Assembly (NCBI RefSeq): GCF_003946445.1
Contig: NZ_RHOF01000042.1
Location: 1-35,827 of the forward strand
Length of the DNA stretch: 35,827 nt
Direction of reading: 5' to 3'
DNA from: Loigolactobacillus jiayinensis
GTDB taxonomy: Bacteria > Bacillota > Bacilli > Lactobacillales > Lactobacillaceae
In this document: positions 1 through 6,509 of the stretch, piece by piece
Position numbering within the stretch: position 1 is the first letter of the stretch
Layout of the letters: every line of letters begins with the position of its first letter
Notes under the pieces: model-generated
Databases searched by the model: none
Told to the model about the DNA's origin: nothing
The model's input: only the letters and a program-made list of their open reading frames with translations
Translations under genes and position numbers: made by a program

Positions 1-48
1 AACGGGCATGCTGGTCACGGTTCTCATTTAATTGAAAATGGTTCTCAA

Positions 49-549
49 TTACTGGTGGGCTAAGTGTTGGGCTTTGGTTTGGATTTTGCGTTTGATGCGG
101 TAGGCGGTTCGTTCGCTGATATTGATTGTGGTGCATGTTTCTGTCAGCGAGTGGTCAGCTAGGTAATATAGGTCAAGGAAGCGGCGTTCGTTTGGGCCTA
201 ATTGTTGTTTCAGGCCGTCGAGTAGGTCGAATAATTGGGTTTGTATTTCTTCTTCATAGGGTAGCTGGCGGTCGTTTTCGTCGAGGTCTCCGGCTTGTTG
301 GTAGGTCACTTCGTAGCGCCAGTCGCGGCGGAGCATATCGGTTAGGCGCCAATATAATTTGGAATAAATGTAGTTCTTGGTGGTCGTCGTTTTTGGTGGG
401 TTGGTGGCGAACTGTTGTTCAAATTCGACGTACATGAGTAGGGCTTCGTGAAAGTAGTCCTCAAATTCGGGGTGGGTTTGGGTGATGCCGGCGCGGTTCA
501 TGGCGCTATAAATTAAGTTACGATCTGCTAATGCTTGGACAAATGACAT
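49..549 (-). CDS. comX: ComX/SigH-like alternative sigma factor
   Basis: A 166-residue protein with the layout of a short sigma-70 family factor. An N-terminal region 2-like helical part (about residues 25-75) contains YIYSKLYWRLTDMLRR, and a C-terminal region 4-like helix-turn-helix (about residues 115-160) contains LTETCTTINISERTAYRIKRK. Lactobacillales ComX/SigH proteins have this size and architecture and direct RNA polymerase to late competence promoters. The ATG is preceded by AAGGTG, which lies in the loop of an inverted repeat. The gene is divergent from the comK-like gene at 838, which supports a competence role. A TGCGAATA box on this strand about 120 bases upstream resembles the promoter element recognised by this class, so autoregulation is possible. 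The alternative is a generic ECF-like sigma factor. The assignment rests on motif recall, not a search. Confidence 0.78.
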   Translation of the reverse strand: MSFVQALADRNLIYSAMNRAGITQTHPEFEDYFHEALLMYVEFEQQFATNPPKTTTTKNYIYSKLYWRLTDMLRRDWRYEVTYQQAGDLDENDRQLPYEEEIQTQLFDLLDGLKQQLGPNERRFLDLYYLADHSLTETCTTINISERTAYRIKRKIQTKAQHLAHQ

Positions 550-552
550 TTC

Positions 553-583
553 GGGTCACACACCTTTGTTAGTTTTGTGACCC
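553..583 (-). promoter_or_regulatory. Inverted repeat around the sigma-factor RBS
   Basis: GGGTCACA (553-560) and TGTGACCC (576-583) form a perfect 8-bp inverted repeat with a 15-base loop, ending three bases before the ATG at 549. On the minus strand the Shine-Dalgarno AAGGTG lies in the loop. It could be an RNA hairpin that controls translation or a DNA operator with two half-sites. Confidence 0.6.
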
Positions 584-669
584 AGGCCTGGGACGTTTTT
601 AATATACGACTGGTTGGGTACGCGCGACAAATCACAAAAATCGGGAAATTTGAGGTGTTAAAAAAACAG

Positions 670-691
670 TATTCGCATTAAACCAGGTTTT
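670..691. promoter_or_regulatory. Possible competence boxes in the comX-comK intergenic region
   Basis: On the minus strand TGCGAATA (677 to 670) fits TNCGAATA, the competence-sigma box form known from streptococci, and points toward the sigma-factor gene. On the plus strand TAAA-CCAGG-TTTT (679-691) resembles one AT-box of the ComK K-box (AAAA-N5-TTTT). Both are short, so chance matches are possible. The rest of 584-837 is AT-rich with no further clear gene. Confidence 0.35.
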
Positions 692-837
692 TGCGTGTTA
701 AATGTGTGATTTCTCAAGCGAACTTTAGGAAATTATTAGAATTTGTTGTATCCGCTTTCACGATACGTGGTATACATGTTATTATTAAGGGGCACGCTAA
801 AGAGGTAAGTGTGTGCAAATATGAGGAGGTCAGGTCA

Positions 838-1635
838 ATGGAAAAAATTATGGTCGCGGGAGAACAATTTGATATGCGGCACGCGCAAAGATACGTTAAC
901 TGCAGTAATGCTAGCTTCTGGGAGACGTTCATGCCCAATCAAGATACGGTGATGGTGGCCTGCTTGAAGCCCGCGGTAAAAAAAGCGGGTAAAAAGTACC
1001 ATACGTTATTAGTGGGGATCAACGGGAAGCTCCTTTACTGTCGGCATTCAACCTATCGGATCATGAAAATGTATAGTCAAAGTCATTTCTACGGGTTGCG
1101 GCTCTCGAAATGTTTGGCCAAATATTATGGGTACACGAGTTTCCCGTACTTTGGCGGCGCGTATTCTTTTGTAGCGGCTAAAAATCCTTACCGCGGCTAT
1201 AGTAGGACTTGGATATGTAGTCGGTGGTTTTACAAAATGCATACTTGTCATGGGCAAACTTGGGTTACGTTCGCCAATCAAGCGCAGCAACAGCAGGTGA
1301 CGGTTAATTTTGAAATGACAGCGTCAAAAATGCGTTGGGAATTAGGGTTAATTCGCTTTGCGATTGAACAGGCGCAACGTTTGATCCGCGAAAAGCAGAT
1401 CACTAATTATCCAATCGATAATATGAAATGTTATCATGCGCTGAATTTACCGCTGCTACCGTTGGCGGAACAGCCCGCAATTTTGCCGGCTGAAAAGATT
1501 CGCTTTTTGGAGGAAATGTACGTGGCGCGGCAGCCGTTGGATCAAGCCGTCGCTGAAGGGAAGCTCAGTACCGCCGATGTGGAACGGTATTTGGCGGTAC
1601 TGGAGAATGAATTAAAACCAAGCCGCTCAGCCTAG
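838..1635 (+). CDS. comK: ComK-like competence transcription factor
   Basis: A 265-residue protein. I place the start at ATG 838 because AGGAGGT lies at 824-830; the frame is open further upstream but has no ribosome site. Residues about 45-180 follow the ComK pattern: a strand-rich N-terminal part, then CRHSTYRIMKMYS with conserved Ser/Arg, a G...FP..GG stretch, TWICSRWFYKM (compare the GWISHVHVK region of Bacillus ComK) and TWVTFAN followed by a polar helix. ComK activates DNA-uptake and recombination genes by binding AT-boxes. The protein is longer than Bacillus ComK (about 190 residues) because of a C-terminal tail of roughly 70 residues. It is divergent from a competence-type sigma factor. 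No gene separates it from the repeat array that starts at its stop codon. Confidence 0.72.
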   Translation: MEKIMVAGEQFDMRHAQRYVNCSNASFWETFMPNQDTVMVACLKPAVKKAGKKYHTLLVGINGKLLYCRHSTYRIMKMYSQSHFYGLRLSKCLAKYYGYTSFPYFGGAYSFVAAKNPYRGYSRTWICSRWFYKMHTCHGQTWVTFANQAQQQQVTVNFEMTASKMRWELGLIRFAIEQAQRLIREKQITNYPIDNMKCYHALNLPLLPLAEQPAILPAEKIRFLEEMYVARQPLDQAVAEGKLSTADVERYLAVLENELKPSRSA

Positions 1636-2006
1636 GTCCTAATTTGGCAGAAAGTATACCCAATTTGGGGGCAGGGGCATACCCAAAATGGGTACATGCG
1701 CATACCCAAATTGGCAGAAAGTATACCCAAAATGGGTACACGGGCATACCCAAATTGGCAGAAAGTATACCCAAAATGGGTACATGCGCGCACCCAAATT
1801 GGCAAAAAGTATACCCAAAATGGGTACACGCGCATACCTAAATTGGCAGAAAGTATACCCAAAATGGGTACACGGACATACCCAAATTGGCAGAAAGTAT
1901 ACCCAAAATGGGTACACGCGCACACCCAAATTGGCAAAAAGTATACCCAAAATGGGTACACGGGCATACCCATTTTGGCAAAAAGTATACCCAATTTGGG
2001 TATATA
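1636..2006. repeat. Iteron-like tandem array, 44-bp period
   Basis: The core TACCCAAAWTGGSWA recurs 16-17 times, at 1657, 1680, 1703, 1724, 1747, 1768, 1791, 1812, 1835, 1856, 1879, 1900, 1923, 1944, 1967 and 1988, with a degenerate copy near 1638. Spacing alternates 23 and 21 bp, giving a 44-bp unit in which a perfect palindromic site (TACCCA-AAA-TGGGTA) alternates with a half-site followed by GGCAGAAAG. An average step of 22 bp is two helical turns, so all sites face one side of the helix, as with iterons bound by a replication initiator. The array lies between comK and phage-type replication genes. All open frames across it are by-products of the repeat. Confidence 0.9.
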
Positions 2007-2074
2007 GGTCGCTTCGAGATACTCGCAGGCCGGCTGGTTAGATCAAAAAAATTAAATGAAAATTAGTTATGTAA

Positions 2075-2108
2075 ACCGCATCGTTATTGACTTAACGGCG
2101 GTTTTTTT
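2075..2108 (+). terminator. Rho-independent terminator after the iteron array
   Basis: ACCGC plus CGTTA (2075-2086) pair with TAACG plus GCGGT (2093-2102) around a two-base bulge, followed by seven T residues. It would insulate the replication genes from comK transcription. Confidence 0.75.
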
Positions 2109-2114
2109 ATTTTT

Positions 2115-2142
2115 GCCAAAAAAAGTTGCTAAAATTTTGGCA
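2115..2142. repeat. AT-rich inverted repeat upstream of the replication gene
   Basis: GCCAAAA (2115-2121) and TTTTGGC (2136-2142) flank a 14-base AT-rich spacer. The right arm is part of AAAATTTTGGCAG, which resembles the TTGGCAG part of the iteron unit, so this may be an outlying initiator site or an AT-rich unwinding element. The remainder of 2143-2235 looks like an AT-rich promoter region with no decisive boxes. Confidence 0.45.
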
Positions 2143-2235
2143 GTTTTCGGGTCGCTCAAACGTTACTAGTAATAGAACCAAGAAAAAACCTGGTCGTTAT
2201 TATTAAACTATTTTAAATATCTAGGAAGTGTTTGA

Positions 2236-3135
2236 ATGCCAACTCAGTCAGAAATTCATGTGATCATCCCAATCAATATCTTTCAACAACCAGAATTTAC
2301 AAAGCTACACGAATTAACCAAAGCGGGGCGCTATACAACTTTGCTAGCGTTTTGGGTCAAATTGTTATTTAAAGCGGCTGAATTGCAGCACGATGGCTTA
2401 TTGTTCGTTGAACCGGATAAACCGTTATCGATCAGAGCAATTGCTCGGTGGAATGATTTCCAGCATGATGAGCGCGTGCCACCGCTGTTGCAATTGCTGT
2501 GCACGTGTAAACTGATCGCCCCAGCCGCCAACGGCCAGTACCGCATTTGCCACTGGGAACGCTTTTTCGTGGCCAAAGATACCGCGCACGGCAGGCCCAG
2601 CAGATTTTACGACCCGCAGAAGCCGCCGACCGCCCAGCCAGCACCGCAGCCGCCGGTACCACTGCCAGCCAACGTCACCCCCTTGGCCCTGCAGAAATAC
2701 ACCCCCGAGCAACGCGCCAAGTTAGCGGCGTCGAGCCACCGAATTTTGGCGTACCTGCAGCAGCAGTCGGGTAAGGCGTTTACGGACACGGTGGCGACGC
2801 AGGTTTTATTGGCGGCGTTGTTTGAACAAAAAGTCACGGTCAAACAAATTAAGCGGGTGATCGATTGGAAGTGCCACGACTGGTATGGCGGCGATTATTG
2901 GAAGTTTGTGCGGCCGCAGACGTTGTTTGGGCCGAAGTTTAAGCAGTATTTGTTGGAGGCGCCACCGCCGCCACACGTGCAACCCGCCGCGCGGCTCACG
3001 AAGCAGCAGTATTTACGCGACTTGTACCAGCTAAGTTGTGGTGACGTGAACATGGTGTTGTTGCGGGCAGCGGACGAGGCAGTGACGGTAACGAAAGCAG
3101 AAGTGGAGGCAATTGGACATGAGCTTGGATACTAA
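2236..3135 (+). CDS. Phage-type replisome organizer (DnaD-like initiator)
   Basis: A 299-residue protein in two parts. The N-terminal ~120 residues resemble the phage replisome-organizer N-terminal domain (winged helix: LLAFWVKLLFKAAE followed by LSIRAIARW). A proline-rich linker (about residues 130-150) follows. The C-terminal block (about 168-240) fits the conserved phage C-terminal domain Phg_2220_C: RILAYLQQQSGKAF, IKRVIDWKCHDW, then FVRPQTLFGPKFKQYL. Such proteins open the origin and load the replicative helicase. The next gene is a DnaB-type helicase that overlaps it by 17 bases. The iteron array upstream is a candidate binding region, although phage initiators of this type often bind inside their own gene. 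No integrase or structural phage genes are nearby. Confidence 0.75.
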   Translation: MPTQSEIHVIIPINIFQQPEFTKLHELTKAGRYTTLLAFWVKLLFKAAELQHDGLLFVEPDKPLSIRAIARWNDFQHDERVPPLLQLLCTCKLIAPAANGQYRICHWERFFVAKDTAHGRPSRFYDPQKPPTAQPAPQPPVPLPANVTPLALQKYTPEQRAKLAASSHRILAYLQQQSGKAFTDTVATQVLLAALFEQKVTVKQIKRVIDWKCHDWYGGDYWKFVRPQTLFGPKFKQYLLEAPPPPHVQPAARLTKQQYLRDLYQLSCGDVNMVLLRAADEAVTVTKAEVEAIGHELGY

Positions 3136-4447
3136 TGTGGTGCATTATTTGCTGCAGCACCCAGCAGCGATCAAAACGGTGAGCATCGCGCCGGAGTGGT
3201 TTAGTGGCAAAAGCTGTCGCGAATTTATTGAATTTATGGTCAGTGATCCCGGGCCGTACCGCGATTTCGTTGAGTTACAACGGCGTTTTCAGGCTGCCTA
3301 TCCGTTGGCGTTTGAGGACAGCGACTGGCGGCAGTTTGAACAACCGAATGATAACGTGAAAGTTTTCGAGGACAGCGTGCAGGCGCAGCATTTTTGGTAC
3401 GTGCAAGGCAACACGCAAATGGCGGCGCAGGCCTATTTTGCCACCCCTAGCGCGGAAAACTTAGTCGAGTTGCAGGCGCAAAGTCGGCAGTTAATGGCGC
3501 TGAATGAACCGCCGTCACCGACCAAGCCGATCAGCGAGCACGGTGCCGAATTGACCGCCGCGTTGGCGCTGCCGCAGCCGGTGGGCATCAAAACGTTCGC
3601 CAACGTTGACCACGTGTTCAATGGCGGCTTGCGTGGCGGCATGTTGTGGACGATTGGCGCGCGGCCCGGCGTGGGCAAGTCGGCGTTTGCCCTGAATTTA
3701 ATCGAGCAGGCGATCAAGTTTGCACCGCAGCTGACCGTCGATCTGTTCTCGCTGGAAATGACCGCCACCGACAACTACCAGCGCATCGTCGCCTGCGAAA
3801 CCGGCGTGGCCGCCGGCAAGTTCACCAATCCGTACCAAATGAGCACCGCCGAAAAGGATCAAGTCCGCGCCGGCATCGCAAAACTAGATACGCAGCAGCT
3901 ACATTTGCACGATAAACTACTGATCCTGCCGCAGATCATCAAAGTGATCCGCGCCCACGCCGCCAAAGCCGCGCCAGGCGACTACGTGGCGGTGATCGAT
4001 TACCTGCAGATCATCAGCCTTGACCGCCTAACCGCGCGCAACGACCGCCGCCAAGAAATCGAAATGATCACCCGCGAGCTGAAACTACTGACCAACGAGC
4101 TAGGCATTCCGATCATTTTATTCTCGCAATTAAATCGTGAACTGGAAAAACGCGTCGATCGCACGCCACAACTGGCCGACCTCCGCGAATCAGGCAGCAT
4201 CGAGCAAGACTCCAACACAGTCAGTTTCCTCTACCCCGTCAGCAATAGCGAGGAGCACAAGCAAGTGCGCCACTTGAACCTCATTTTCCGCAAAAATCGC
4301 TCCGGCTGCCTAGCCGAGCTAGCGTTCACGTTCACACCAAGCCAAATGCGCTTCACGCCGCAATTGGTGCTGGACACGCCGGTAAACGCCGGCGCAGGCA
4401 CAGTGCCGATGCAACAAGACGTGGTGCCGGCGGACGTGCGGCGGTAA
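3119..4447 (+). CDS. dnaB: DnaB-type replicative DNA helicase
   Basis: Hexameric 5'-3' replicative helicase. I start at ATG 3119 because GGAGG at 3105-3109 is well placed for it; an in-frame TTG at 3113 is too close. The N-terminal ~110 residues match the DnaB partner-interaction domain. The RecA-like motor follows: Walker A GARPGVGKSAF (about residue 180), the DnaB motif DLFSLEM, Walker B-type VAVIDYLQII, the downstream LKLLTNELGIPIILFSQLNRE and an ADLRESGSIEQD block. At 442 residues it has the family's full length. Overlap with the replisome organizer implies coexpression and helicase loading by that partner. It is more GC-rich than the intergenic DNA. The gene is more likely a phage or mobile-element copy than the chromosomal dnaC/dnaB, given its neighbour. 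Confidence 0.88.
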   Translation: MSLDTNVVHYLLQHPAAIKTVSIAPEWFSGKSCREFIEFMVSDPGPYRDFVELQRRFQAAYPLAFEDSDWRQFEQPNDNVKVFEDSVQAQHFWYVQGNTQMAAQAYFATPSAENLVELQAQSRQLMALNEPPSPTKPISEHGAELTAALALPQPVGIKTFANVDHVFNGGLRGGMLWTIGARPGVGKSAFALNLIEQAIKFAPQLTVDLFSLEMTATDNYQRIVACETGVAAGKFTNPYQMSTAEKDQVRAGIAKLDTQQLHLHDKLLILPQIIKVIRAHAAKAAPGDYVAVIDYLQIISLDRLTARNDRRQEIEMITRELKLLTNELGIPIILFSQLNRELEKRVDRTPQLADLRESGSIEQDSNTVSFLYPVSNSEEHKQVRHLNLIFRKNRSGCLAELAFTFTPSQMRFTPQLVLDTPVNAGAGTVPMQQDVVPADVRR

Positions 4448-4625
4448 ATTTGGCGGTAAAGCGCGGCAGTGCAGCAGAGAGCGTGGGCGCAAATTTGGTG
4501 GTAAAGCGCGGAAGTGCGGCAGAGAGCGTGGACGCAAATTTGGCGGTAAGATGCGGTACTGCGGCAGAGAGCGTGGGCGCAAATTTGGCGGTAAGGCACG
4601 GAAGTGCGGCAGTCAGCGCGATAAA
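4446..4625. repeat. 45-bp tandem repeat, four copies
   Basis: AAATTTGG recurs at 4446, 4491, 4536 and 4581, exactly 45 bp apart. Each unit also carries GCGGTAA and a GCGGCAGAGAGCGTGG segment. It begins inside the stop region of the helicase gene. Because 45 is a multiple of three, several frames stay open and would give 15-residue repeats (AVKRGSAAESVGANL-like). A TTG-initiated 60-residue reading (4450-4632) has no ribosome site, so I treat it as non-coding. The AATTTGGC core recalls the TTGGCAG part of the first array, so it may be a second initiator-binding cluster. Confidence 0.85.
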
Positions 4626-4645
4626 CGTTTGAAGGAGGTGATTCT

Positions 4646-4831
4646 GTGATCGATACGGTAACGGTAAGTGACGCGAAAATGCACCTCAATCGCCTAGTGC
4701 GCGAGCTAGACCGCAACGACGGCGCGCTAGTGATCCGCAACATGCGCACCGACGACTGCGTGGTGCTGCTAGCCGCACATAAATGGCGCGGCGAACTAGC
4801 GGCGTTGATCGGCGACGAAATACATATATAG
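4646..4831 (+). CDS. Phd/YefM-like antitoxin, orphan
   Basis: A 61-residue protein starting at GTG 4646 behind an excellent AGGAGGTG (4633-4640). The sequence VSDAKMHLNRLVRELDRNDGALVIRN followed by DDCVVLLAAHKWRGEL reproduces the compact Phd/YefM fold pattern (S-x-A+ helix, two short strands, then a W/Y-x-x-L helix). These proteins bind DNA at their own promoter and neutralise a partner toxin through a C-terminal tail. Here the tail is only about ten residues and no toxin gene follows, so it is either a solitary regulator or the remnant of a pair. Its promoter region contains the 45-bp repeats, which could be its operator. No homology search was possible. Confidence 0.55.
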   Translation: MIDTVTVSDAKMHLNRLVRELDRNDGALVIRNMRTDDCVVLLAAHKWRGELAALIGDEIHI

Positions 4832-4844
4832 ACAGAGTGGGCCA

Positions 4845-4990
4845 GAAGACGGTCAGCCCCTGAGCATTAGCATAGCTGGGCAATAAGCAACGCAAAGCGA
4901 TGCGTTTGACCAGCGTAGCTGAACGGAAGGAGTTGCCTTTTTGACCACGTTTCTGCAAGCAAGTTCTGTTCAGCGAACAGGCACACGTTT
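4845..4990. repeat. Structured intergenic element (hairpin repeat family)
   Basis: The interval 4832-5014 contains no gene but several hairpins: AACGCA/TGCGTT (near 4889-4911) and a perfect CTGTTC-AGC-GAACAG (4966-4980). It has a GACGGTCAGC left side and GAGTTGCCTTTTT right side like the nanA terminator at 14946-15023. The block AGCGTAGCT...CTTTTTGACCACGTTTC matches the end of the element at 35196-35407. It may act as a terminator-like divider between the antitoxin and the next gene. Confidence 0.55.
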
Positions 4991-5014
4991 CCACAAGTAA
5001 AAGGAGGACACACA

Positions 5015-5230
5015 ATGACAAATCTAGGTATTCCCGCCAGCCGTGAACTGGCTAAACGCGATTTTTTAGACCGCCCATTAACTGATCAGGGCGACGTTTA
5101 CTGTTTAGGCGAATTTTGGTATCGGCAAGGCGATGCCGCAGAGTTTTTACAATTTTTACAATTCATGTGCTTGAATCAGCGCAGTGCGGCAGGTGTTTTA
5201 AGGTTGATGGGCGCACGCGCGGTGGGGTGA
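5015..5230 (+). CDS. Small hypothetical protein (71 aa)
   Basis: I do not recognise this protein. It begins at ATG 5015 after AAAGGAGG and contains SRELAKRDFLDRPL near the N-terminus and a hydrophobic EFLQFLQFMCL helix in the middle. It ends in a short arginine-containing tail and is followed 4 bases later by a strong terminator, so it is a separate transcription unit or the end of one. A degraded partial copy of its N-terminus (MTN...GRELAKR) is found at 6223-6273, which suggests local duplication and shows that this start codon is shared by both copies. No membrane segment or metal motif is evident. Confidence 0.6.
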   Translation: MTNLGIPASRELAKRDFLDRPLTDQGDVYCLGEFWYRQGDAAEFLQFLQFMCLNQRSAAGVLRLMGARAVG

Positions 5231-5234
5231 AAGG

Positions 5235-5269
5235 GTACCGCGACTAGTAGACGGTCGCGGTACTTTTTT
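5235..5269 (+). terminator. Rho-independent terminator
   Basis: GTACCGCGAC (5235-5244) pairs perfectly with GTCGCGGTAC (5254-5263), followed by six T residues. It ends the 71-residue gene. Confidence 0.92.
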
Positions 5270-5411
5270 GGGCTACGGGTGAAGTTAGCGACATTATAGA
5301 GATTTGCAATATAGCAGGAATGAAGCTTTTTTAGCCAAATGAGTTGATCGTAATGATAAAGTTTAGTTCTGATGTTGCTACGTTGTGAGCGAATTTGAAT
5401 AACGGATTAGT

Positions 5412-5442
5412 AAGACTTAACGATGGGCGTTAGGTCTTTTTC
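5412..5442 (+). terminator. Second terminator-like hairpin
   Basis: AAGACTTAACG (5412-5422) pairs with CGTTAGGTCTT (5428-5438) with one mismatch, followed by T residues. The 140 bases between this and the previous terminator show no gene; this may end a lost gene or insulate the toxin-antitoxin unit. Confidence 0.7.
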
Positions 5443-5461
5443 TATGCTAATTCAAAATCAC

Positions 5462-5511
5462 TATATTTAGTATACAGAGTTAAACGATGTTATACTGTGT
5501 ATGTAAAATAT
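5462..5511 (+). promoter_or_regulatory. Promoter/operator of the toxin-antitoxin operon
   Basis: TATACT (5491-5496) is a likely -10; the -35 is weak. An imperfect inverted repeat, TATATTTAGTATACA (5462-5476) against TGTGTATGTAAAATATA (5495-5511), surrounds it. This is what a self-repressing RelB-type antitoxin would bind. Confidence 0.5.
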
Positions 5512-5528
5512 AGAAAGAAGGATCAACT

Positions 5529-5810
5529 ATGCCACAAAAAAATAAAAGTTCGCTAGTTGCAGCTAAAGTTGATGAAGCAACAAAAGATAAAGCAGAAAAA
5601 ATCTTAAAAGAACTTGGCCTTACGCGCACGGCGGCAATCAACGTTTTCTATAAACAAATTATCCAACATAATGGGCTACCTTTTGCGGTTACAAAAAAAA
5701 CGAATGCACAACTTGAGACAGATTATTTAGCGGCGACAGGGACACTAGATGAGGTTTACGAACTAATGGATCACGAAACAGCCGATGATTTCAAACAGGT
5801 ACGCGGTTAA
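5529..5810 (+). CDS. RelB/DinJ-family antitoxin
   Basis: A 93-residue antitoxin. The N-terminal ribbon-helix-helix (LVAAKVDEATKDKAEKILKE, then LGLTRTAAINVFYKQI) binds operator DNA as a dimer. The C-terminal half, ending in ETADDFKQVRG, would wrap around the toxin. The ATG follows AGAAAGAAGGA. Its TAA overlaps the ATG of the toxin gene by one base (TAATG), so translation is coupled, which is typical of type II modules. DinJ usually pairs with YafQ, whereas the next gene looks more like YoeB/Txe, so the pairing is a mixed one of the sort common in lactobacilli. Confidence 0.88.
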   Translation: MPQKNKSSLVAAKVDEATKDKAEKILKELGLTRTAAINVFYKQIIQHNGLPFAVTKKTNAQLETDYLAATGTLDEVYELMDHETADDFKQVRG

Positions 5811-6106
5811 TGGCCAATTACACTGTTCTCGAGCATAAAGTGATTGAAAAACAGCGGGTAAAATTAGCGCAGCGTAACTTGCTCACAAGTTATGAAACTA
5901 TTTTGGATCAATTAGCAGAAAATCCATTTGCGCATAAGCACCAAATGGAATTACTAGAACCGCGCCATAAAAAGCCTAAAACTTATTCAATGCGTATTAA
6001 TAGCCAGCATCGTGTTGTTTACACGATTGATGAGGCCACCAAAACGGTTAAAATTTGGTCAGCATGGACGCATTATGAAAAAACCGTCAAGAAAATTAAG
6101 CAGTGA
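5810..6106 (+). CDS. YoeB/Txe-type ribosome-dependent mRNA endonuclease toxin
   Basis: A 98-residue RelE-superfamily toxin. The C-terminal half is diagnostic: KTYSMRINSQHRVVYTID followed by VKIWSAWTHYEK, the R-x-N-x-x-HR-VY...HY pattern of YoeB/Txe, in which the conserved Arg/His residues and the terminal HY serve catalysis and folding. Such toxins cleave mRNA at the ribosomal A site and are held inactive by the cognate antitoxin upstream. The gene appears complete, with all late motif residues present. It is followed by AT-rich DNA without a clear terminator. Confidence 0.85.
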   Translation: MANYTVLEHKVIEKQRVKLAQRNLLTSYETILDQLAENPFAHKHQMELLEPRHKKPKTYSMRINSQHRVVYTIDEATKTVKIWSAWTHYEKTVKKIKQ

Positions 6107-6222
6107 AAGTACTTTGGGCAGGCACCTGAACAAAATCCATTAATCTTATTTTGTGATGGTTAGTTTTGCCTTAAAAAGCGCTAGTATATCAATATTAACT
6201 TGTAATCTTTAGTGGCGCAACA

Positions 6223-6273
6223 ATGACCAATGCCGGCCGTGAACTAGCTAAACGCGGTCAGAAAAAGTGCTAA
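6223..6273 (+). pseudogene. Truncated copy of the 71-aa gene
   Basis: ATG at 6223 opens 16 codons whose product contains GRELAKR, matching the N-terminus of the 71-residue protein at 5015, where the equivalent part is SRELAKR after MTN. It then stops. There is no good ribosome site. The rest of 6107-6400 is AT-rich and contains two copies of AGTATATCAA (near 6182 and 6281) but no gene. Confidence 0.6.
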
Positions 6274-6405
6274 GTGTAAAATAGTAGTATATCAAAAAAA
6301 TTATTTACAATAATTAAAGGCTAAATTGATCAATATATAGACTTTTTTAAATAAAAGCTTATGCTATCAGTAGCTATTGTTCGACTACCACTATATGTTG
6401 TAGGA

Positions 6406-6434
6406 TTGACCGGCAATACTAGACATGATAGAAT
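6406..6434 (+). promoter_or_regulatory. Strong sigma-A promoter upstream of abiF
   Basis: TTGACC (6406-6411), a 17-bp spacer, and TAGAAT (6429-6434). Predicted start near 6441. It would transcribe the small RNA below and, on read-through, the Abi gene. Confidence 0.75.
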
Positions 6435-6440
6435 GAAGCC

Positions 6441-6493
6441 AATTGCACCCCACCCACCTCCTAACAATGTGTCCCAAGTGGGGACTTTTTTTG
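6441..6493 (+). ncRNA. Predicted abiF-associated small RNA
   Basis: From the predicted start near 6441 to the terminator U-tract at 6493 there are about 53 nucleotides with no open reading frame. The 5' part is C-rich (CACCCCACCCACCTCCTAAC) and looks single-stranded; the 3' part is the terminator hairpin. Conserved non-coding RNAs ending in a terminator are known directly upstream of Abi_2/AbiF genes, and this has that arrangement. CCCCAC (6448-6453) can also pair with GTGGGG (6478-6483), which would break the terminator. CACCTCC could base-pair with ribosome-binding sites. The assignment by position and layout is an inference; I could not test it against the known covariance model. Confidence 0.55.
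6471..6493 (+). terminator. Terminator/attenuator in front of abiF
   Basis: GTCCC (6471-6475), a five-base loop and GGGAC (6481-6485), then seven T residues. It ends 16 bases before the abiF start codon, so most transcripts would stop before the gene. Confidence 0.85.
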
Positions 6494-6509
6494 TATATGG
6501 GAGAATAAT

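Noticed and set aside
690-837. N-terminal extension of the ComK-like protein from 691
   Set aside because: No ribosome site at the upstream start, whereas ATG 838 has AGGAGGT; the added residues have no counterpart in ComK.
1636-2006. CRISPR array
   Set aside because: Units are contiguous with no unique spacers, sites are only 21-23 bp apart, and no cas genes are in the window.
1632-2041. Several open frames of 65-120 codons on both strands across the iteron array
   Set aside because: They arise because the repeat unit lacks stops in several frames; none has a ribosome site and all read the same tandem peptide.
2236-4447. Intact prophage
   Set aside because: Only replication genes are present; no integrase, repressor, packaging or structural genes within the window.
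4450-4632. Plus-strand 60-residue repeat protein (15-residue units)
   Set aside because: TTG start without any ribosome site, directly on the helicase stop; more likely binding-site repeats than a protein.
4231-4749. Minus-strand open frame of 172 codons over the 45-bp repeats
   Set aside because: It lies opposite the helicase gene and the repeat array; it is open because 45 is a multiple of three and shows no protein features.
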